NCBI GenBank assembly: GCA_015698045.1 | Contig: BLAL01000062.1 | Coordinates: forward strand, 558,001 to 622,000 | DNA from: Rhizophagus clarus | Lineage: Eukaryota > Glomeromycota > Glomeromycetes > Glomerales > Glomeraceae | Direction of reading: 5' to 3' | Length of the DNA stretch: 64,000 nt | Part shown: piece by piece, positions 49,577 through 61,833 of the stretch | Numbering within the stretch: the stretch's first letter is position 1 | How the letters are laid out: each line of letters opens with the position of its first letter | Notes under the pieces: generated by a model | The model's input: the letters and a program-made list of their open reading frames with translations, nothing else | Database searches by the model: none | Told to the model about the DNA's origin: nothing | Program-made: the position numbers and the translations under genes

Positions 49577-52500
49577 ATATTAATTACAATAAAATAATAA
49601 GACTTTAGTAGATTTATAATTTTTTGTGTAATAACACATAAGAATAGTTTAATTTTAACATAATATTTTAAAAAAAAGATAGTAGTATTATAATAATTTG
49701 TATTTCTCATTCTTTTATTAAATTAAATGTATAATATTAAATGTTAAGTAGAAAATGTTGATTCTTGTAAGCACTAGATTTTAAGAAATAAACTAGAAAT
49801 TATCTTAATTTGATTTAAAATCAAAATCTATCATATCAGTTAATAATTATTAAATTAAAATAATATATAATTATATATATATATATTTTTTAAAATTTTA
49901 TATTATATTTGGAATTAAAAATCTTTTTAATTTACTATATACAGTAAAATTCTGAGAAATAATAGAACTGAATAATATATAATCATATTGGCGGATCAAA
50001 AAAAGTCTCCATAATTTTTATACATTAATAACAATAAAGTAAACCCATACATCGCTTCATTGAGAATACACGTCAAGGTTATATAAATAATATAATACAG
50101 TATTACATTCTTCTACTTTCCTTTAAAACTATATATCTGATATCATACGACAACACGAAACACGTGACAGGGAAGATGAAACAAACTAAAGCAAAATATA
50201 AAACGCTTTCGTAACATCATTATTCGGTCAATGTATTAAAATATTACGCCAGATTCATCTAATTCTGTCATTTGTCACAAAAACTGTTTCTGAAATATTA
50301 GATTTCTTGATTCGTTCAATTTATATGATTTATATTGACAAACTTAACTGTATGTAATGTAATATCATCTATTTTTTTTATTTATACTAAAAATAAATCA
50401 TTTTACGATCGTGTTATATATATATACACCAAACTTTTATTTTCATCCCAAAAATATTTGTTAATTTTTCGATGAAATCATATAAATATTTTTTTTTTTT
50501 GTATATATGTATGTAATAAAATTTTCCATTTATTTGATATAAACATATAAACAAATTCAAATCGGTTAAAATCTCGATAGGTTAAAACTCCATCTAATAT
50601 AACTAGTGTAAAAAAAGGTTCACACAGATCATATATCAAACGGGGATTTAATTATATTAAAATAGCATTTTCCTATCGAAAATTCGACCTGTCGAACGAA
50701 ATATTGAATTTCGGGAATTTAGAACCTGTCAATAATTTTGTACTAGTTGAATTTGGATAGTTTTCGCGATTTCCATTGATCGGGATTATGTAGAATCGAG
50801 ATGGAATCCCGATATATAAATGATATATTTATATATATATTTACGGACCCTCATACATATAAAATGATTTCGGTAAAATTCATACATGATTTTAATTGAA
50901 TTTATGTATTAGAAAAAAATTAAAGTAAATAAAAATAAATTATAAATTATAAATAAATAATAAACATTCTGAAGATCGGATCAATCATTTCACCGCGAAA
51001 AAAAAAAAACCGTTTTTTAGCGGTTAATGCGTCATCATACATTTTAAATTATTCGAAAACAAAAATAACTTTTTTGTACTATTTCCTATTTTAAATATAA
51101 CAGATAAATATTATTGGTTAATAATAATATGGTACGATATCAAATGAATACGTACGGAATTTTCCGCCTTACGTAGTAACATGTTCCGGCGATGATATTT
51201 AAAAAAAAAAAAAAATCCCGATGTTCAATTAATTACATTTTTCTTTAACAATAGATTAACGTAAGGCTGAAAAAAAAAAGAGCAAAAGACCGGAAAGGAA
51301 AATCCCAAATCCTAATACCACTTGTATCACTAATATTCTTTTTTTTTTATACCTAAAATTGGATAAACATTCGAAAGAAAAGGTAACAAAATTTAATTTT
51401 AATAAGCTAAAATCCTTTTTTGACGATTAAAATAATATTCATGGTATCATTCATATATATTTTTTTATCAAGAAAAAAAAATACGCCAAGGTAAATAAAA
51501 AATATAAGAAAATTTTTTTTTTTAAAAAAAAAAAAAATTATTTTGGGGAGTAGACTATTTTCAAAAAAAAAAAAAGAAATAAAAAAGTTTTTACCCCAAA
51601 TTAAAAAAAAAAAAAAAATATCCAAATTAATCTCCATAAATTTACCAAAATTATCTTTTCATTGTAAATTTGTAAATCCGTGACAAAATGATAACGTAAA
51701 TGTTGCAAGCCACTTAAACCATTGTAACCTCACAAAAGAATAGATGACCGTTTAGGCAAACCAATTTGAGTTTTAAAGGATGAAATATTTGTTCATTTTT
51801 ACATAATTAAAAAAATTTACCAACCTTACTATAGTAACGTAACTAACATTGAGATCGATGAAATCAAGAAAATCGAAGGAAAAAAAAAAAAAAATAAATA
51901 AAACAAATAAAAACATAAATTAAAAATTAGAATTCAAAATTTCGATTCGGAGATGCCGATAATAAAGTAAAAATATTGAACTTTAAATTTTTTTTTGTAA
52001 TGTTAAACAAAACAAAAAACAAATAACAAATACCACATGTTCTGGAAAAATTATATATTATAACAAATATTTATTACAACGATTAAATGGATTACTACTC
52101 CTTTAGAAGTTTCTTTCTTTTAAATTATTTGTTGTACATTCCGGGATGCGATTAAATTAAATACATAATAATTAATACCTTATAGATCTTCGATACACTT
52201 TTTTAAAAATATATTGCATTGTCAAAGAAAATAAATTACATAATTACCACGTTTGTTTAAACAATTACTGGTTAAAATTGATTGGGTACCCAACCTAAAC
52301 GTAGCTAAATGTACGCCAATGTGCCCCGACGTTATCTTTCAAGAATGGTAAATATCGTCTTATAAAAAAAGTCGTATGATATATATTAGTTATCCGCTTT
52401 GAAAAAAGTTTGAAGAACAAATCAGGAATGGACCCTTTATCTTAAAAAAAAATCCTATATATACAACAAGAATCTGCGAGACAAATTTTTCTCTCTCACA

Positions 52501-53311
52501 AATTTACAAACACGAAAAAAATATTTTATTTTTTTTTTTTTTTTTTTTTATAAAAAGAAAACAAGTGAATTACTTCTTCACACTCTTTGCTACATTATTG
52601 TTTGTTATTGGTATTACGTATCATTTTATCATCTGTAAAACAACCTCTATATATATATATATATATATATAATTTTTCTAAAACTTCGTCTATTTTTTTA
52701 AAACGCATCTTCCCCTGTTGTTTTTCAAATATCCAAAGTTCATATTTAGAAAACAAGACAAACTGAATATAGCTGAAAGCTCAAACCACATATATTTGAG
52801 GCATTGATTTACATAAATTGCACATTTGTAGTTAAAAAATTGACTTAAAACAATTATCATTATCGTAAATCTGTAAATTTTTCATTATCAACCCACTTCT
52901 CCCATTGTAAATATTTTTCATTTTAGTATTTCTATTTGGTATCTTTTATTTCCTTTATTGTCTTTATTGTTTCGTGTGTAAATTGTACCCCAACATATCT
53001 CCTGCAGAATTTTCATTCTTAAACCTCGATAATTTTCTCGTCATTTATTTTTTTTTTTTTTCCGTTCTATACCGTTGAGCGGTTTAAACAATTTTTTTAT
53101 TTTAAATTCCTTAATTCTGTTTATTGATTTTCCTTAAAAAAAAAAATTCCAACTATATTTTACATTCTCTCTTTTAATAAAGTGTAACTAATTGAATTAT
53201 CTTAAAAAATTATTATTATTATTATTTTTTAACGATAAAAAAAAAAACACATATTATTATATTCCCCCCCCCCTTTCCTTATTAATACTCATCACAACAC
53301 CGTATCTAAAA
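49577..53311. other. 3.7-kb intergenic region, no gene recognised
   Basis: Extremely AT-rich, with poly(A)/poly(T) runs (for example 51511-51538), (TA)n microsatellites (52651-52672) and a C10 run at 53264-53273. No open frame with protein-like composition or RNA gene was found. The last few hundred bases are pyrimidine-rich and may be the leader of the 53312 gene. Confidence 0.55.
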
Positions 53312-54199
53312 ATGATAAAAATTCAATTACCATTAACACCATCAAAAAAAACAAGATCACATAGTGTTATTAAAAGAGCTGCTCATAGCTCAATTCTTCC
53401 TTCAACATTTCCGATTACTTTGAATTTGAATTTTGAGGATTTCACTCCTAGCACTATGCGTGGTAAACATATTTTAGGTAAGATTTTCGTTGTTTTTCTG
53501 CGACAATTTTTGGTGCCTAATTTTTATTTTAATAACATTTCTTTGTTTTTTTTTTTTTTTTTTTTATCAGTTCTGGGTGCAACTGGACGTTTAGGTACTC
53601 AAGTGGTTAATCAAGCATTGGAAGCGTCATATCATGTAACTGCATTGGTACGTTCCGACTCAAATTTACCATTCACACGTTATCAACTTCGTAATCCAAA
53701 TCTCGTGATTAGAGTTGGTTCAGTATTATCACGTAGTGATTTGGATAAAGTAATGGAAGGTCAAGATGCCGTAATAAATTGTATTGGACCTCGTCTATTC
53801 AATAATAATGATATTGATATATGTAGTCGTTCTCAACAATATATAATAGATTCAATGATACATAATGAAGTTCGAAGATTGATCGCGGTCAGTTTACAAG
53901 GAGTTGGACACTCTAATCCTCGTTTAAGTTCTATGCAAAAATTTTTTGGAAGATTGTTTTCTGGTAAAATATTGGATGATAAAGAAATCCAAGAAAATCT
54001 TATCAAGAAATATTCTGATAAAATCGATTGGACCATTGTAAGACCTGGAAAATTATTTAATGGACGTTTAACTCACCAGTGGAAGTTAAATGATGATTTA
54101 TCTTATACAAAGATTAGTAGGGCCAATGTTGCTTGTTTTATTATGAAAGAGTTGAGATCTTCTGCTTGGTTAAAACAAACTCTCACAATAAATAGTTAA
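53312..54199 (+). CDS. NAD(P)-binding Rossmann protein (atypical SDR / NmrA-like)
   Basis: Two exons (53312-53477, 53571-54199), 264 aa. The Rossmann entry loop HILVLGATGRLGTQV is formed across the intron, followed by VTALVRSDS, DLDKVMEGQDAVINCIGPR and DWTIVRPGKL, typical of the NAD(P)H-binding (PF13460-like) branch that includes biliverdin-IX-beta reductase and related proteins. A basic, Ser/Thr-rich N-terminal extension of about 47 residues precedes MRGKHILVLGATG; initiation at that inner Met would give a standard-size protein. The extension may be a targeting sequence. Substrate unknown. Confidence 0.85.
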   Translation: MIKIQLPLTPSKKTRSHSVIKRAAHSSILPSTFPITLNLNFEDFTPSTMRGKHILGKIFVVFLRQFLVPNFYFNNISLFFFFFFLSVLGATGRLGTQVVNQALEASYHVTALVRSDSNLPFTRYQLRNPNLVIRVGSVLSRSDLDKVMEGQDAVINCIGPRLFNNNDIDICSRSQQYIIDSMIHNEVRRLIAVSLQGVGHSNPRLSSMQKFFGRLFSGKILDDKEIQENLIKKYSDKIDWTIVRPGKLFNGRLTHQWKLNDDLSYTKISRANVACFIMKELRSSAWLKQTLTINS

Positions 54200-54535
54200 A
54201 AAAAAAAAAAAAAATTAATAATTTCTTTAAAAAAAAAAAAATATATATATATATATAATATAATAATATTTTATGTGTATACGTTTGATATGGTAATAAG
54301 CAAGAACAAAGGTTATTTTAAAGAAAAAAGAAAAAAAAGATCATATCAAGGAATCATATTAAGGATATTTTTATTTCATTTTTCATCTTTTTTGGTATGA
54401 AGTGTGTTGTTGGCATGTCGAAACTTTTTTTTTTTTTTTTGTTTTGTTTTCAAAGAAAAGTATTTTGGATTTAATCAGGTTGTTTTTATTTTTTAAAAAG
54501 CATATTCGTAGTTTGGGGGTGATATTGCAAGAAGT

Positions 54536-54547
54536 TTGGTTTCTTGG

Positions 54548-54579
<32 letters not shown>

Positions 54580-54640
54580 TTTTTTTTTTTTTTCTCGAAA
54601 TAATTTTTTTTTTTTAAAAATTTTTTGTAAATATTTTTCT
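54536..54640. repeat. abutting poly(T)/poly(A) tracts
   Basis: A T run is followed directly by an A run, then another T run, a few bases, and another T run with A run. It is self-complementary low-complexity DNA just past the 3' end of the preceding gene. Similar T-then-A junctions occur at many other places in the window. Confidence 0.8.
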
Positions 54641-55130
54641 CGACTTTGTTGTCTATTGAATAAAAAATTTCATTTTTCAAAAATATCTTTCTTATTCTTT
54701 TTTAAGTTTTCTTTCTTTCGAAGTGTTCAGGCAACAATTCGTGAGTTATAACAACATACACAGTGAAATTCGATATACAGGATTTTTTCAATGCACTAAA
54801 TCGCACGTGACGAATCGTAAACTTTTGTTATACGTACAAAACTTTATTTTCAAAAAGTAAAAGGATTTATTTAAGATGATTTAAAATTTCTAAAAAAGCT
54901 GCTATATACAAACAATCTCTATTATTAAAAAATAGTGTATAATATATATGAAAGTAAAAAGTAAAAAAAAAGAGAGAGATTAAGAATTTATCAAAAAAAC
55001 CAAAATTAATTGTTTTTTACCAAAATTAAGTTTTTACCAAGATTAATCAAGTTTTACCAAAATTTAATTAGGCTGTACCAAGATTAATATCAATTTACCA
55101 GGATTATGCTGATCAGACCCTAGGAAAACA

Positions 55131-55739
55131 TTAATCAAAGTTCATTGAGAGATCGTATAACCGATGAGCCCCTTCTTCGGCTGATATCATGACCATCATA
55201 GGGTCCACACCAGGTAAAGGGTATCTTTGTAATAACATTTGAGCCTCACGGGCTGCATTTCCTCTAACGTCTGATATCGCTTGGAAATAAAATGACGTTC
55301 GTAAATTATTCGGTAATGTTCTTAATACTTTGGATGATTCTTGAACAGCCTAAAAAAAAAAAAAAAAAAATTTTATAAATGAGTTTAACTGGACGATAAA
55401 AATAAACATGTATACGTATATATTTATATATATGCGCATATATGTATATATATACAACGAAAGAAGTTGCGTACTTTATATGCGGCAGCGCCAGCTATTA
55501 CGGCGTGTGTTATTGGGAAATTTGGGTCAGGACCATATACGTAAATTGTATCATAATATCTTCCCATTTGTACTATAAATAATGTAATTACGTAAGTGAA
55601 ATTGAAATGAAATCCAAACTACTACTTAAAAAGAGACTTAAATTTTACCTGGATTACAACCAAAGGGACGTACAGGGACAAAAGCCGAGAAACCTCTAAT
55701 ATTTTGTTCATAAACAAAATTTACACCTGTGTCATTCAT
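55131..55739 (-). CDS. small protein of unknown function, 135 aa
   Basis: Three exons (55649-55739, 55475-55572, 55131-55349) with GT-AG introns and consistent phases. The protein is soluble-looking, without signal peptide or membrane segment. The N-terminal half has aromatic/proline-rich strands (GFSAFVPVRPFG, YYDTIYVYGPDPNF). The C-terminal half is helical with HAVIAGAAAYKAV, SFYFQAISDVRG and NAAREAQMLLQRYPLPGVDP. HAVIAGAAAYKA is faintly like the repeat core of fungal CipC-type (DUF3759) proteins, but I do not trust this enough to name it. I do not recognise the family. Even codon use and proper splice signals argue that it is a real gene. Confidence 0.65.
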
Positions 55740-57903
55740 TTTTGTTTGATTTGTTATATTATCGTTTTATAAAATGAAAGTAAAAAAAGTAATAAAAAAA
55801 TATTGTTCTTTGGTGAAACTTTCAAAAAAAAAATACTTGTTTATATAAGAATTTTTTTTTTTTTTTTTTTTTTTTGTGACAGTAATGACGATACCCGTAA
55901 AATGCAAGTATTTTCATGATTCAGGTAAATGTCAAAATCGTCAGAATAAAATTACCAATGAAATTCCAGATTTGTAAGAATTATTATTATTAGGTTTTAT
56001 TATTGTGTAGCAGTTTTTATATAATATAATTATATATAATTATATGTTCCGTAATTTTATATTTTTGGAAATTTTTTTCCTCACAGGGTACATGAAAATT
56101 TTAAATTTTTTCTTTTTTATTATTAATTTGCCTTAATTTGATTTTTTGAATCGGAAAAAAAATAAAAAAATGGGAAAAATTCGAATGACCCTTTGAATAA
56201 ATCACAAAATTGATTTCATTATGACATGATGATATTTTTTTTTTTTATTGTTTGTAAAAAAAAAAAAAAAAACATTGGCACCTTAGAACTTTTAAGGGAA
56301 TAATTGCATATTAATTTCTCAGGGTCACGCGAAGGAATGTAATTCGAATAAAGGACTAAAGTACCATGATTAAAAAAATTGGGGGAGGGGCATCTTGTTA
56401 TGCAATTAAGGGAAAAAGGGATCTTCTATTATGATTATTTTTTTGGTGCAATTTTACCTCATTGTACCGTAAAGTAATATAAGTATTAAATTGTTGTAAC
56501 ATAAATATATATCGTCATTGGAGTGATCGGATTATAAATTATCCTAGTTACATTTCTAAAAATAAATAACAATAAAATCCTGTTTTAAATTAATATAAAA
56601 TTGTATTATTATTATTATACTCCAGAAGTAAAAAATTTCTTTGTTTGGAAATAAATGAATAGTATTTTTTTTTTTTTGTTCGTCATTCTCTTTCATATTT
56701 TAAGGAGAAATTTTGTCCCATCACAGGTCACTTCAAACAACAGGCTGTATGAAGATTGGAAGGAAGATCAAAGTAAAAATTATGTATGTGTCTTTATTAC
56801 TTTTCAAATTATGTGCATGTTTTTTAACAGTACGTACAGATAAAAGTTTAAAAATAATCGAAAAAAAAAAAGAATAATATTATTCTTCTTTAAAGTATTT
56901 ACCCCTTCTCTGTTAAATTGAATGAAGTTCTTTGTTTACTTTTACCCCTTTATTTTTTCCAATATAAAAAAAATACACTTGTTACCCTACATCCAATCAA
57001 AATAGTTGTATTACATGTTTTACATATTTGGTTATTAAGTTCCTTTGCGCCCTGCGGCAAAATTTCGACCAATATTCATTCGCTCGCATCACGCAAAGCG
57101 CAATATCAAAATTTTCCTTTGTTGGTTCTTAATTCCATCGGATTTAATTTGTATTATTGGAAACATCCGAACAACCGAATTAGAACTAATACAAAAAAAA
57201 AAAAAATGAAGACGGATATTAAAAAAATGATTTTTTAAAAAAAAAAAATTTACGAAACGTATTGTATATTTCTTATCCTTTAAGTTTTATGCAATCACTT
57301 ATACCAAATCGTTTATTTGACATTCAACATTCAAGAAAGGGGTAAAAAATTTCCTTCATTCTTTACAAAATAATAAAGTAATAAACAAATAAAGTAAGTA
57401 ACAATAATTTTTGTATTACAAAAACAAAACTTCATTCTCTTTAAAGAAAAAGGAAAAAAAACAAGGTAATTGCACAAAAAATTGTTTCAAATTTGCTTAT
57501 TTTTTATTTGAAGTTAGAAAAATAAGAACCATATTGTTATAAATATTTCATGTAACGTATTCTATCCTAAAATTGGAAATCGGCTTGGGTTACAATGCGG
57601 CCGAATAATTACAACAATAAAAATGATCGGCTCAACATGGTTATCCAAGCTCGTTGTTTCGCGCGCCCTTCGTGTCAAACAAAAAAGAAAATTATCAAGA
57701 ACAATGCAATTATTACCTTGTTTATCGGATTAATTAATTAAAACTTTTTTTTTACTGTGTAATAAAATGAAATCATATCTTTTTTTGTTTCATTTCAATA
57801 TTTCTTGATCATTATAAATATGCCTCGAAAAAAATCCTGAGGAAAAGCAACCAAAAATTCATATTTTTCCTTTTTTTTAAAACTAAAAAAAAAAAAAAAT
57901 AAT

Positions 57904-57935
<32 letters not shown>

Positions 57936-58123
57936 CAACTAATCCTACAAAAAAGACCCTCAACTTGACGTTGAGTTAATAATAAAAAAAAAAAAAAAAA
58001 ATTCTCTTTACTTTTTTGCTACAGGTAGCATAAAAAAAAAAAGCTTTTTAAAAAAAAAAAAAAAAATATATATATATACAAAATTTCTTTAAAACTTCTT
58101 TTATCAAATCTTTATTAATCATC
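55740..58123. other. intergenic, no gene recognised
   Basis: AT-rich, with a long T run (55852-55874) and repeated poly(T)/poly(A) blocks at 57870-57935. Short open frames at 56655-57238 show no family features. The 3' part is the promoter side of the secreted-protein gene, and the leader just before it (58085-58123) is pyrimidine-rich. Confidence 0.5.
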
Positions 58124-59167
58124 ATGAAATTCTCAGTCTTACTCGCTTTGGCTTTAACTTATACTACCTTGGCATCTGCTCAATCTCAAGATTTCCGTTC
58201 AGCAAACGCTGATAAAGCAGAACAATTGACAAAAGAATTCGCAAAATTGAATAAAGATTCACCTTGCCAAGAGAATACTGAAGCTTGTGTTGAAGATCAA
58301 TTCGCTCAATGTGTTGGTGGAAAATTCGTATTGAATTCTTGTGGTGGTGGTAATTTAAAATGTGTTGTCTTACCTTTGGTTAATAAACCCGGAACTTCTA
58401 TTACTTGCGACACTGAACAAGATCGATTGGCTCGTCTTGCTGATGCTCGTGGTCAGAATAACAGTAACCCAGCTACCCCATCTGATAATAACCCAGCTAC
58501 ATCAACACCATCTGATAACAACCCAGCTACACCATCTGACAATCAAACACCCGATAATAATGGAAATGCATCACCTGATCAAGGCAAAGGCAAAGGCAAA
58601 ACATGTAATTGCCCTCCTAATAAACCATGTAAATGCAACAATCAAGACAATAACAATAACAATAACAATAACAATAATAACAATAATAACAATAATAACG
58701 GCAATAGCAATGACAATGGTAAAGGAAAAGACAATGGTAAAGGAAAAGGCAAAGGCAAAGATGGAAATACTTCACCCAATAATCAAACTACACCAGATAG
58801 TCAAACTCCATCAAATGGTTTATCTCCATCAGATGTTCAAACTCCATCCAATGATTTAAAAACACCTCCCGCTAATGGTGGTGGAAGCTTAGCGGACATC
58901 CGAAAACAGAATGCCGCTGATGCAGAAGCTTTACAGAATAAATTTGATTCACTCAAAGCAACTGATAAATGTACCGAAAATGAAGTAGCTTGCGTTGAAA
59001 AGAAATTTGCTCAATGTACTGGTGGAAAATTCGTCTTAACTGAATGTGCTGCTGGAACTACCTGTGCTGCTTTACCTTTAGTCTTGAAAAAGGGTACTAC
59101 TGTTGCTTGTACTACCGAAGCTGACCGTGAAGCTAGACTTCAACAAGCTAAAACAAATACTAAATGA
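58124..59167 (+). CDS. secreted protein with two CBM19-like cysteine domains
   Basis: Single exon, 347 aa. A signal peptide (LLALALTYTTLASAQ, cleavage near residue 20) is followed by two homologous domains, roughly residues 25-105 and 260-345. Each domain is a leading helix (DKAEQLTKEF / DAEALQNKF) plus six cysteines in the pattern C...ACV..xFAQC.GGKFVL..C...C..LPLV...GT...CTTEADRxAR. This resembles carbohydrate-binding module family 19 (chitin binding) found in fungal secreted proteins. The linker is low complexity: PSDNNPAT repeats, a CNCPPNKPCKC cysteine cluster, a poly-Asn tract and KGKGKD repeats. The coding sequence is more GC-rich and codon-biased than its neighbours, suggesting high expression. 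A role in wall binding or masking is inference. Confidence 0.82.
   Translation: MKFSVLLALALTYTTLASAQSQDFRSANADKAEQLTKEFAKLNKDSPCQENTEACVEDQFAQCVGGKFVLNSCGGGNLKCVVLPLVNKPGTSITCDTEQDRLARLADARGQNNSNPATPSDNNPATSTPSDNNPATPSDNQTPDNNGNASPDQGKGKGKTCNCPPNKPCKCNNQDNNNNNNNNNNNNNNNNNGNSNDNGKGKDNGKGKGKGKDGNTSPNNQTTPDSQTPSNGLSPSDVQTPSNDLKTPPANGGGSLADIRKQNAADAEALQNKFDSLKATDKCTENEVACVEKKFAQCTGGKFVLTECAAGTTCAALPLVLKKGTTVACTTEADREARLQQAKTNTK
58640..58700 (+). repeat. AAC/AAT trinucleotide tract (poly-Asn)
   Basis: An interrupted AAC/AAT run inside the CBM19-like gene encodes a poly-Asn stretch. It is prone to length change and makes the linker between the two domains variable. Confidence 0.85.
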
Positions 59168-61002
59168 TTTTAAATTTTATTCTTTTGTCGGTTAGAATTT
59201 TTTTTTTTTTTTTTATTAAAAAGTCTTTTTTGTAGGATTAGTTATGAAAGGAAAAATATTACTCTCTTTTATTTTAGATTTATGTTCTATTGTACAATAA
59301 AAATGTAAAATTTTTTTAGAAAATAAAGTTAAAAAAAGAAATAATGATAATTTCATTTTATCTTTAAATGGATAATGATAATTTCATTTTATCTTTAAAT
59401 GGATATCTTCAAAGTTACAAATGAAAAAATTGTTTGTTGTAAAATTTATTTCAAAAAAGATTAGGGTTTAAATAAATACATAATTCGAGTTATAATAATA
59501 TTACGATAGTGGCTACCATCATATCTTCTGTCGTAACATAAACCAAATTATGTACTTCCAAGCTTGGATATTCAAAATGTATAAACACCTTTTTACGCAT
59601 TCAGAATGTTTCTGGTAAAGGTGTTATAATATATTTTATTTTTTTATTTTGAAAAATGACAATGTGCACCATTTTGAATAAATCTATTTCGTACAAAATA
59701 ATACTTTTATAAACCAATTTAAATTCCTTAATAATTAAGGCCGGGCCAATTTGATTTTCCGTTTAATAAAGTTCCGTCCTTTTGATAAAAATTCTACGTT
59801 CTCCATAATTTAATAATAAAAATCCTTTCTCAAAGATTACAAAACTTAAAAAATAAAATAAATTAAAAACAAAAATTTCTGTTTAATAATTGAAATAATA
59901 TAGGAATACAGTAATACCTTTCTAAATACTTAATTTTAAAACTGAAAGAATTAAATTTAAAATAAAAAAAAAGGTATTAAAATAAAATATTAAAGCAATA
60001 AATAAAATATATATAAAAAAAATACCTTTATTATAACATCTAAAAAAACCAAATGATTTAAAAGAAAAAAAATATAAAAAACAAAACTAAATCTTACATT
60101 TTTGTAAACTGAAAATTTTATATAACTTGTTAAATAAATTAAAAATAGCATTTAAAATTATTTGCATTTAAACCACTCAGTTTTTTTTTTTTTTTTATTC
60201 AAAGGTCATGTAATGAAATAAATTTAAATATTATAAAAATATGAAATGTATATTTATTTAAAATAAAATAAAATAAAATTTAATAAATAAATAAATATAA
60301 TAACTAAATATAAAAAGAATATAAAACTAACAGAATCAGATTATTATTTTTTTACTTTTATTTAAATTATATAATAATAGAAAATTAGAAATTGATTTAT
60401 AATTATAAAAGAAATTGTAATATTTGGATAACTTAATTATTAAAATTATTTTTTTTACAGATTTACTAGTAAATAATAAGATTAAATCTTTTAAAATCAT
60501 CAAAAATCAGAATAATATATATAAACTTATTGGATATTTTACAATATAAAATAATATTTTAAAAGATTTATATTTATAAAAATAAAATAATATAACCTTA
60601 AATTAATATTTTTATTATATGCTATTTTTTTTTATTTTTTATTTATTTAAAAATAATCATTATTTTTGTTCAAAAAACAAAAAAAAATTGATTTAGTTTC
60701 AATTTTTAATTAATCATACTATTAAATTATATTTTTTAAATTCTTATAAATTTTAATATTAATAATTAATATATTTCTTAAAGAAAAGATTTTTTAAAAT
60801 AGTAATATTATAAAAAAAATATTTAAAATATATTTTACAAATTTAATAGTTTTTATTTAAATATTTTATCTATTTAATTAAATAGTAAAATTTTTTATTT
60901 AAATATAATAATACCTTTATAAGCGCATCTTCTATAAATATACATATTATTTAAGTATATGGTAAACTTGAATTCTAACATATAAATAATAGTTATTAGT
61001 TA
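59168..61002. other. AT-rich intergenic, no gene recognised
   Basis: Extremely AT-rich sequence. A 31-bp perfect tandem duplication lies at 59341-59402. An inverted repeat at 59583-59626 (AACACCTTTTTAC with GTAAAGGTGTT) could form a hairpin. No coding signal. Confidence 0.55.
59341..59402. repeat. 31-bp tandem duplication
   Basis: Two identical adjacent 31-bp units, 59341-59371 and 59372-59402, starting ATAATGATAA and ending TAAATGG. Confidence 0.9.
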
Positions 61003-61010
61003 GGGGGGGT

Positions 61011-61048
61011 AAAATATCGGTCACCCCAAAGGGGTGACATGATATTTT
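61011..61048. repeat. strong hairpin / short palindrome
   Basis: AAAATATCGGTCACCCC pairs with GGGGTGACATGATATTTT around an AAA loop, with the only defects in the middle of the stem. Runs of G (61003-61009) and CCACCC (61051-61056) extend the symmetry. It stands out as a GC-rich palindrome in very AT-rich DNA. Confidence 0.85.
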
Positions 61049-61675
61049 GCCACCCATATACCAATAACTAGGTTATTGTGTCAGTCAAACAAGATCATGC
61101 TATTATTATACTAATAGTTTATAAAAGTATAATTAAATTTTGAAAATCTATTAAAATATATATGCAATTGCCAATATATCTAATATTTAGCCATTAATAT
61201 TTAGTCATTATCAAAAATATCAATTATTTTAACCGTCAACAAAAAATATCGGTCCATCAAAATCAGCATGATCCTAATAGACTGACCAATAAAAGCTTTT
61301 AATATTTTATAAAAATAATACTATAATACATTTTTAAAAACATAATACCATATTTATTTTTTTTTTTTTTTATTATTATCAACATGGTGGGTCATACTTA
61401 TAATACCATATTTATATTTTTTATATTTTTTTTTTATAAATAAGTAAGTAATATTTATTAAATATATTCATAACTATATTTAAATTTTAATATCTTATTA
61501 TATATAATATTTATCAGGTATTTATTAATTAAGAATTTATAGTCTAATATAATTAATTTATTATAATTATTTTTTTTTATTATAAATCTCAATATAATAA
61601 AAAATATTATATAATAAATTATTGATATAAAATAAATTTTAATATATAAAAAAATTCTTATTGTTTTCTATATAT

Positions 61676-61832
61676 GGAGACCCATATAGCAAAACAAGGG
61701 GTTAGGGTCCAAAATTTTTTTTAAAAATTTTATTATATCTATAATTTTTAGTAAAATTGGTATATAATTATCATAAAAATTTTTTTTTTTTTTTTTGAGG
61801 ATTAACCTCTTATTTTGCTGTACAGGTTCTCA
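61676..61832. mobile_element. small MITE-like element
   Basis: About 157 bp with imperfect terminal inverted repeats. The left end, GGAGACCCATATAGCAAAAC, and the inverse of the right end, GAGAACCTGTACAGCAAAAT, agree at most positions over roughly 40 bp. Both sides are flanked by TATA-rich sequence. The centre is poly(T)/AT with no coding. Confidence 0.6.
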
Positions 61833-61833
61833 T

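Noticed and set aside
56655..57238. Open frames of 62 and 106 codons before the CBM19-like gene
   Set aside because: Dominated by Phe/Leu/Lys from poly(T)/poly(A) tracts, with no conserved motif.
58362..58859. 165-codon frame overlapping the CBM19-like gene
   Set aside because: Shadow of the repetitive linker in another frame; the main frame has signal peptide and cysteine domains.
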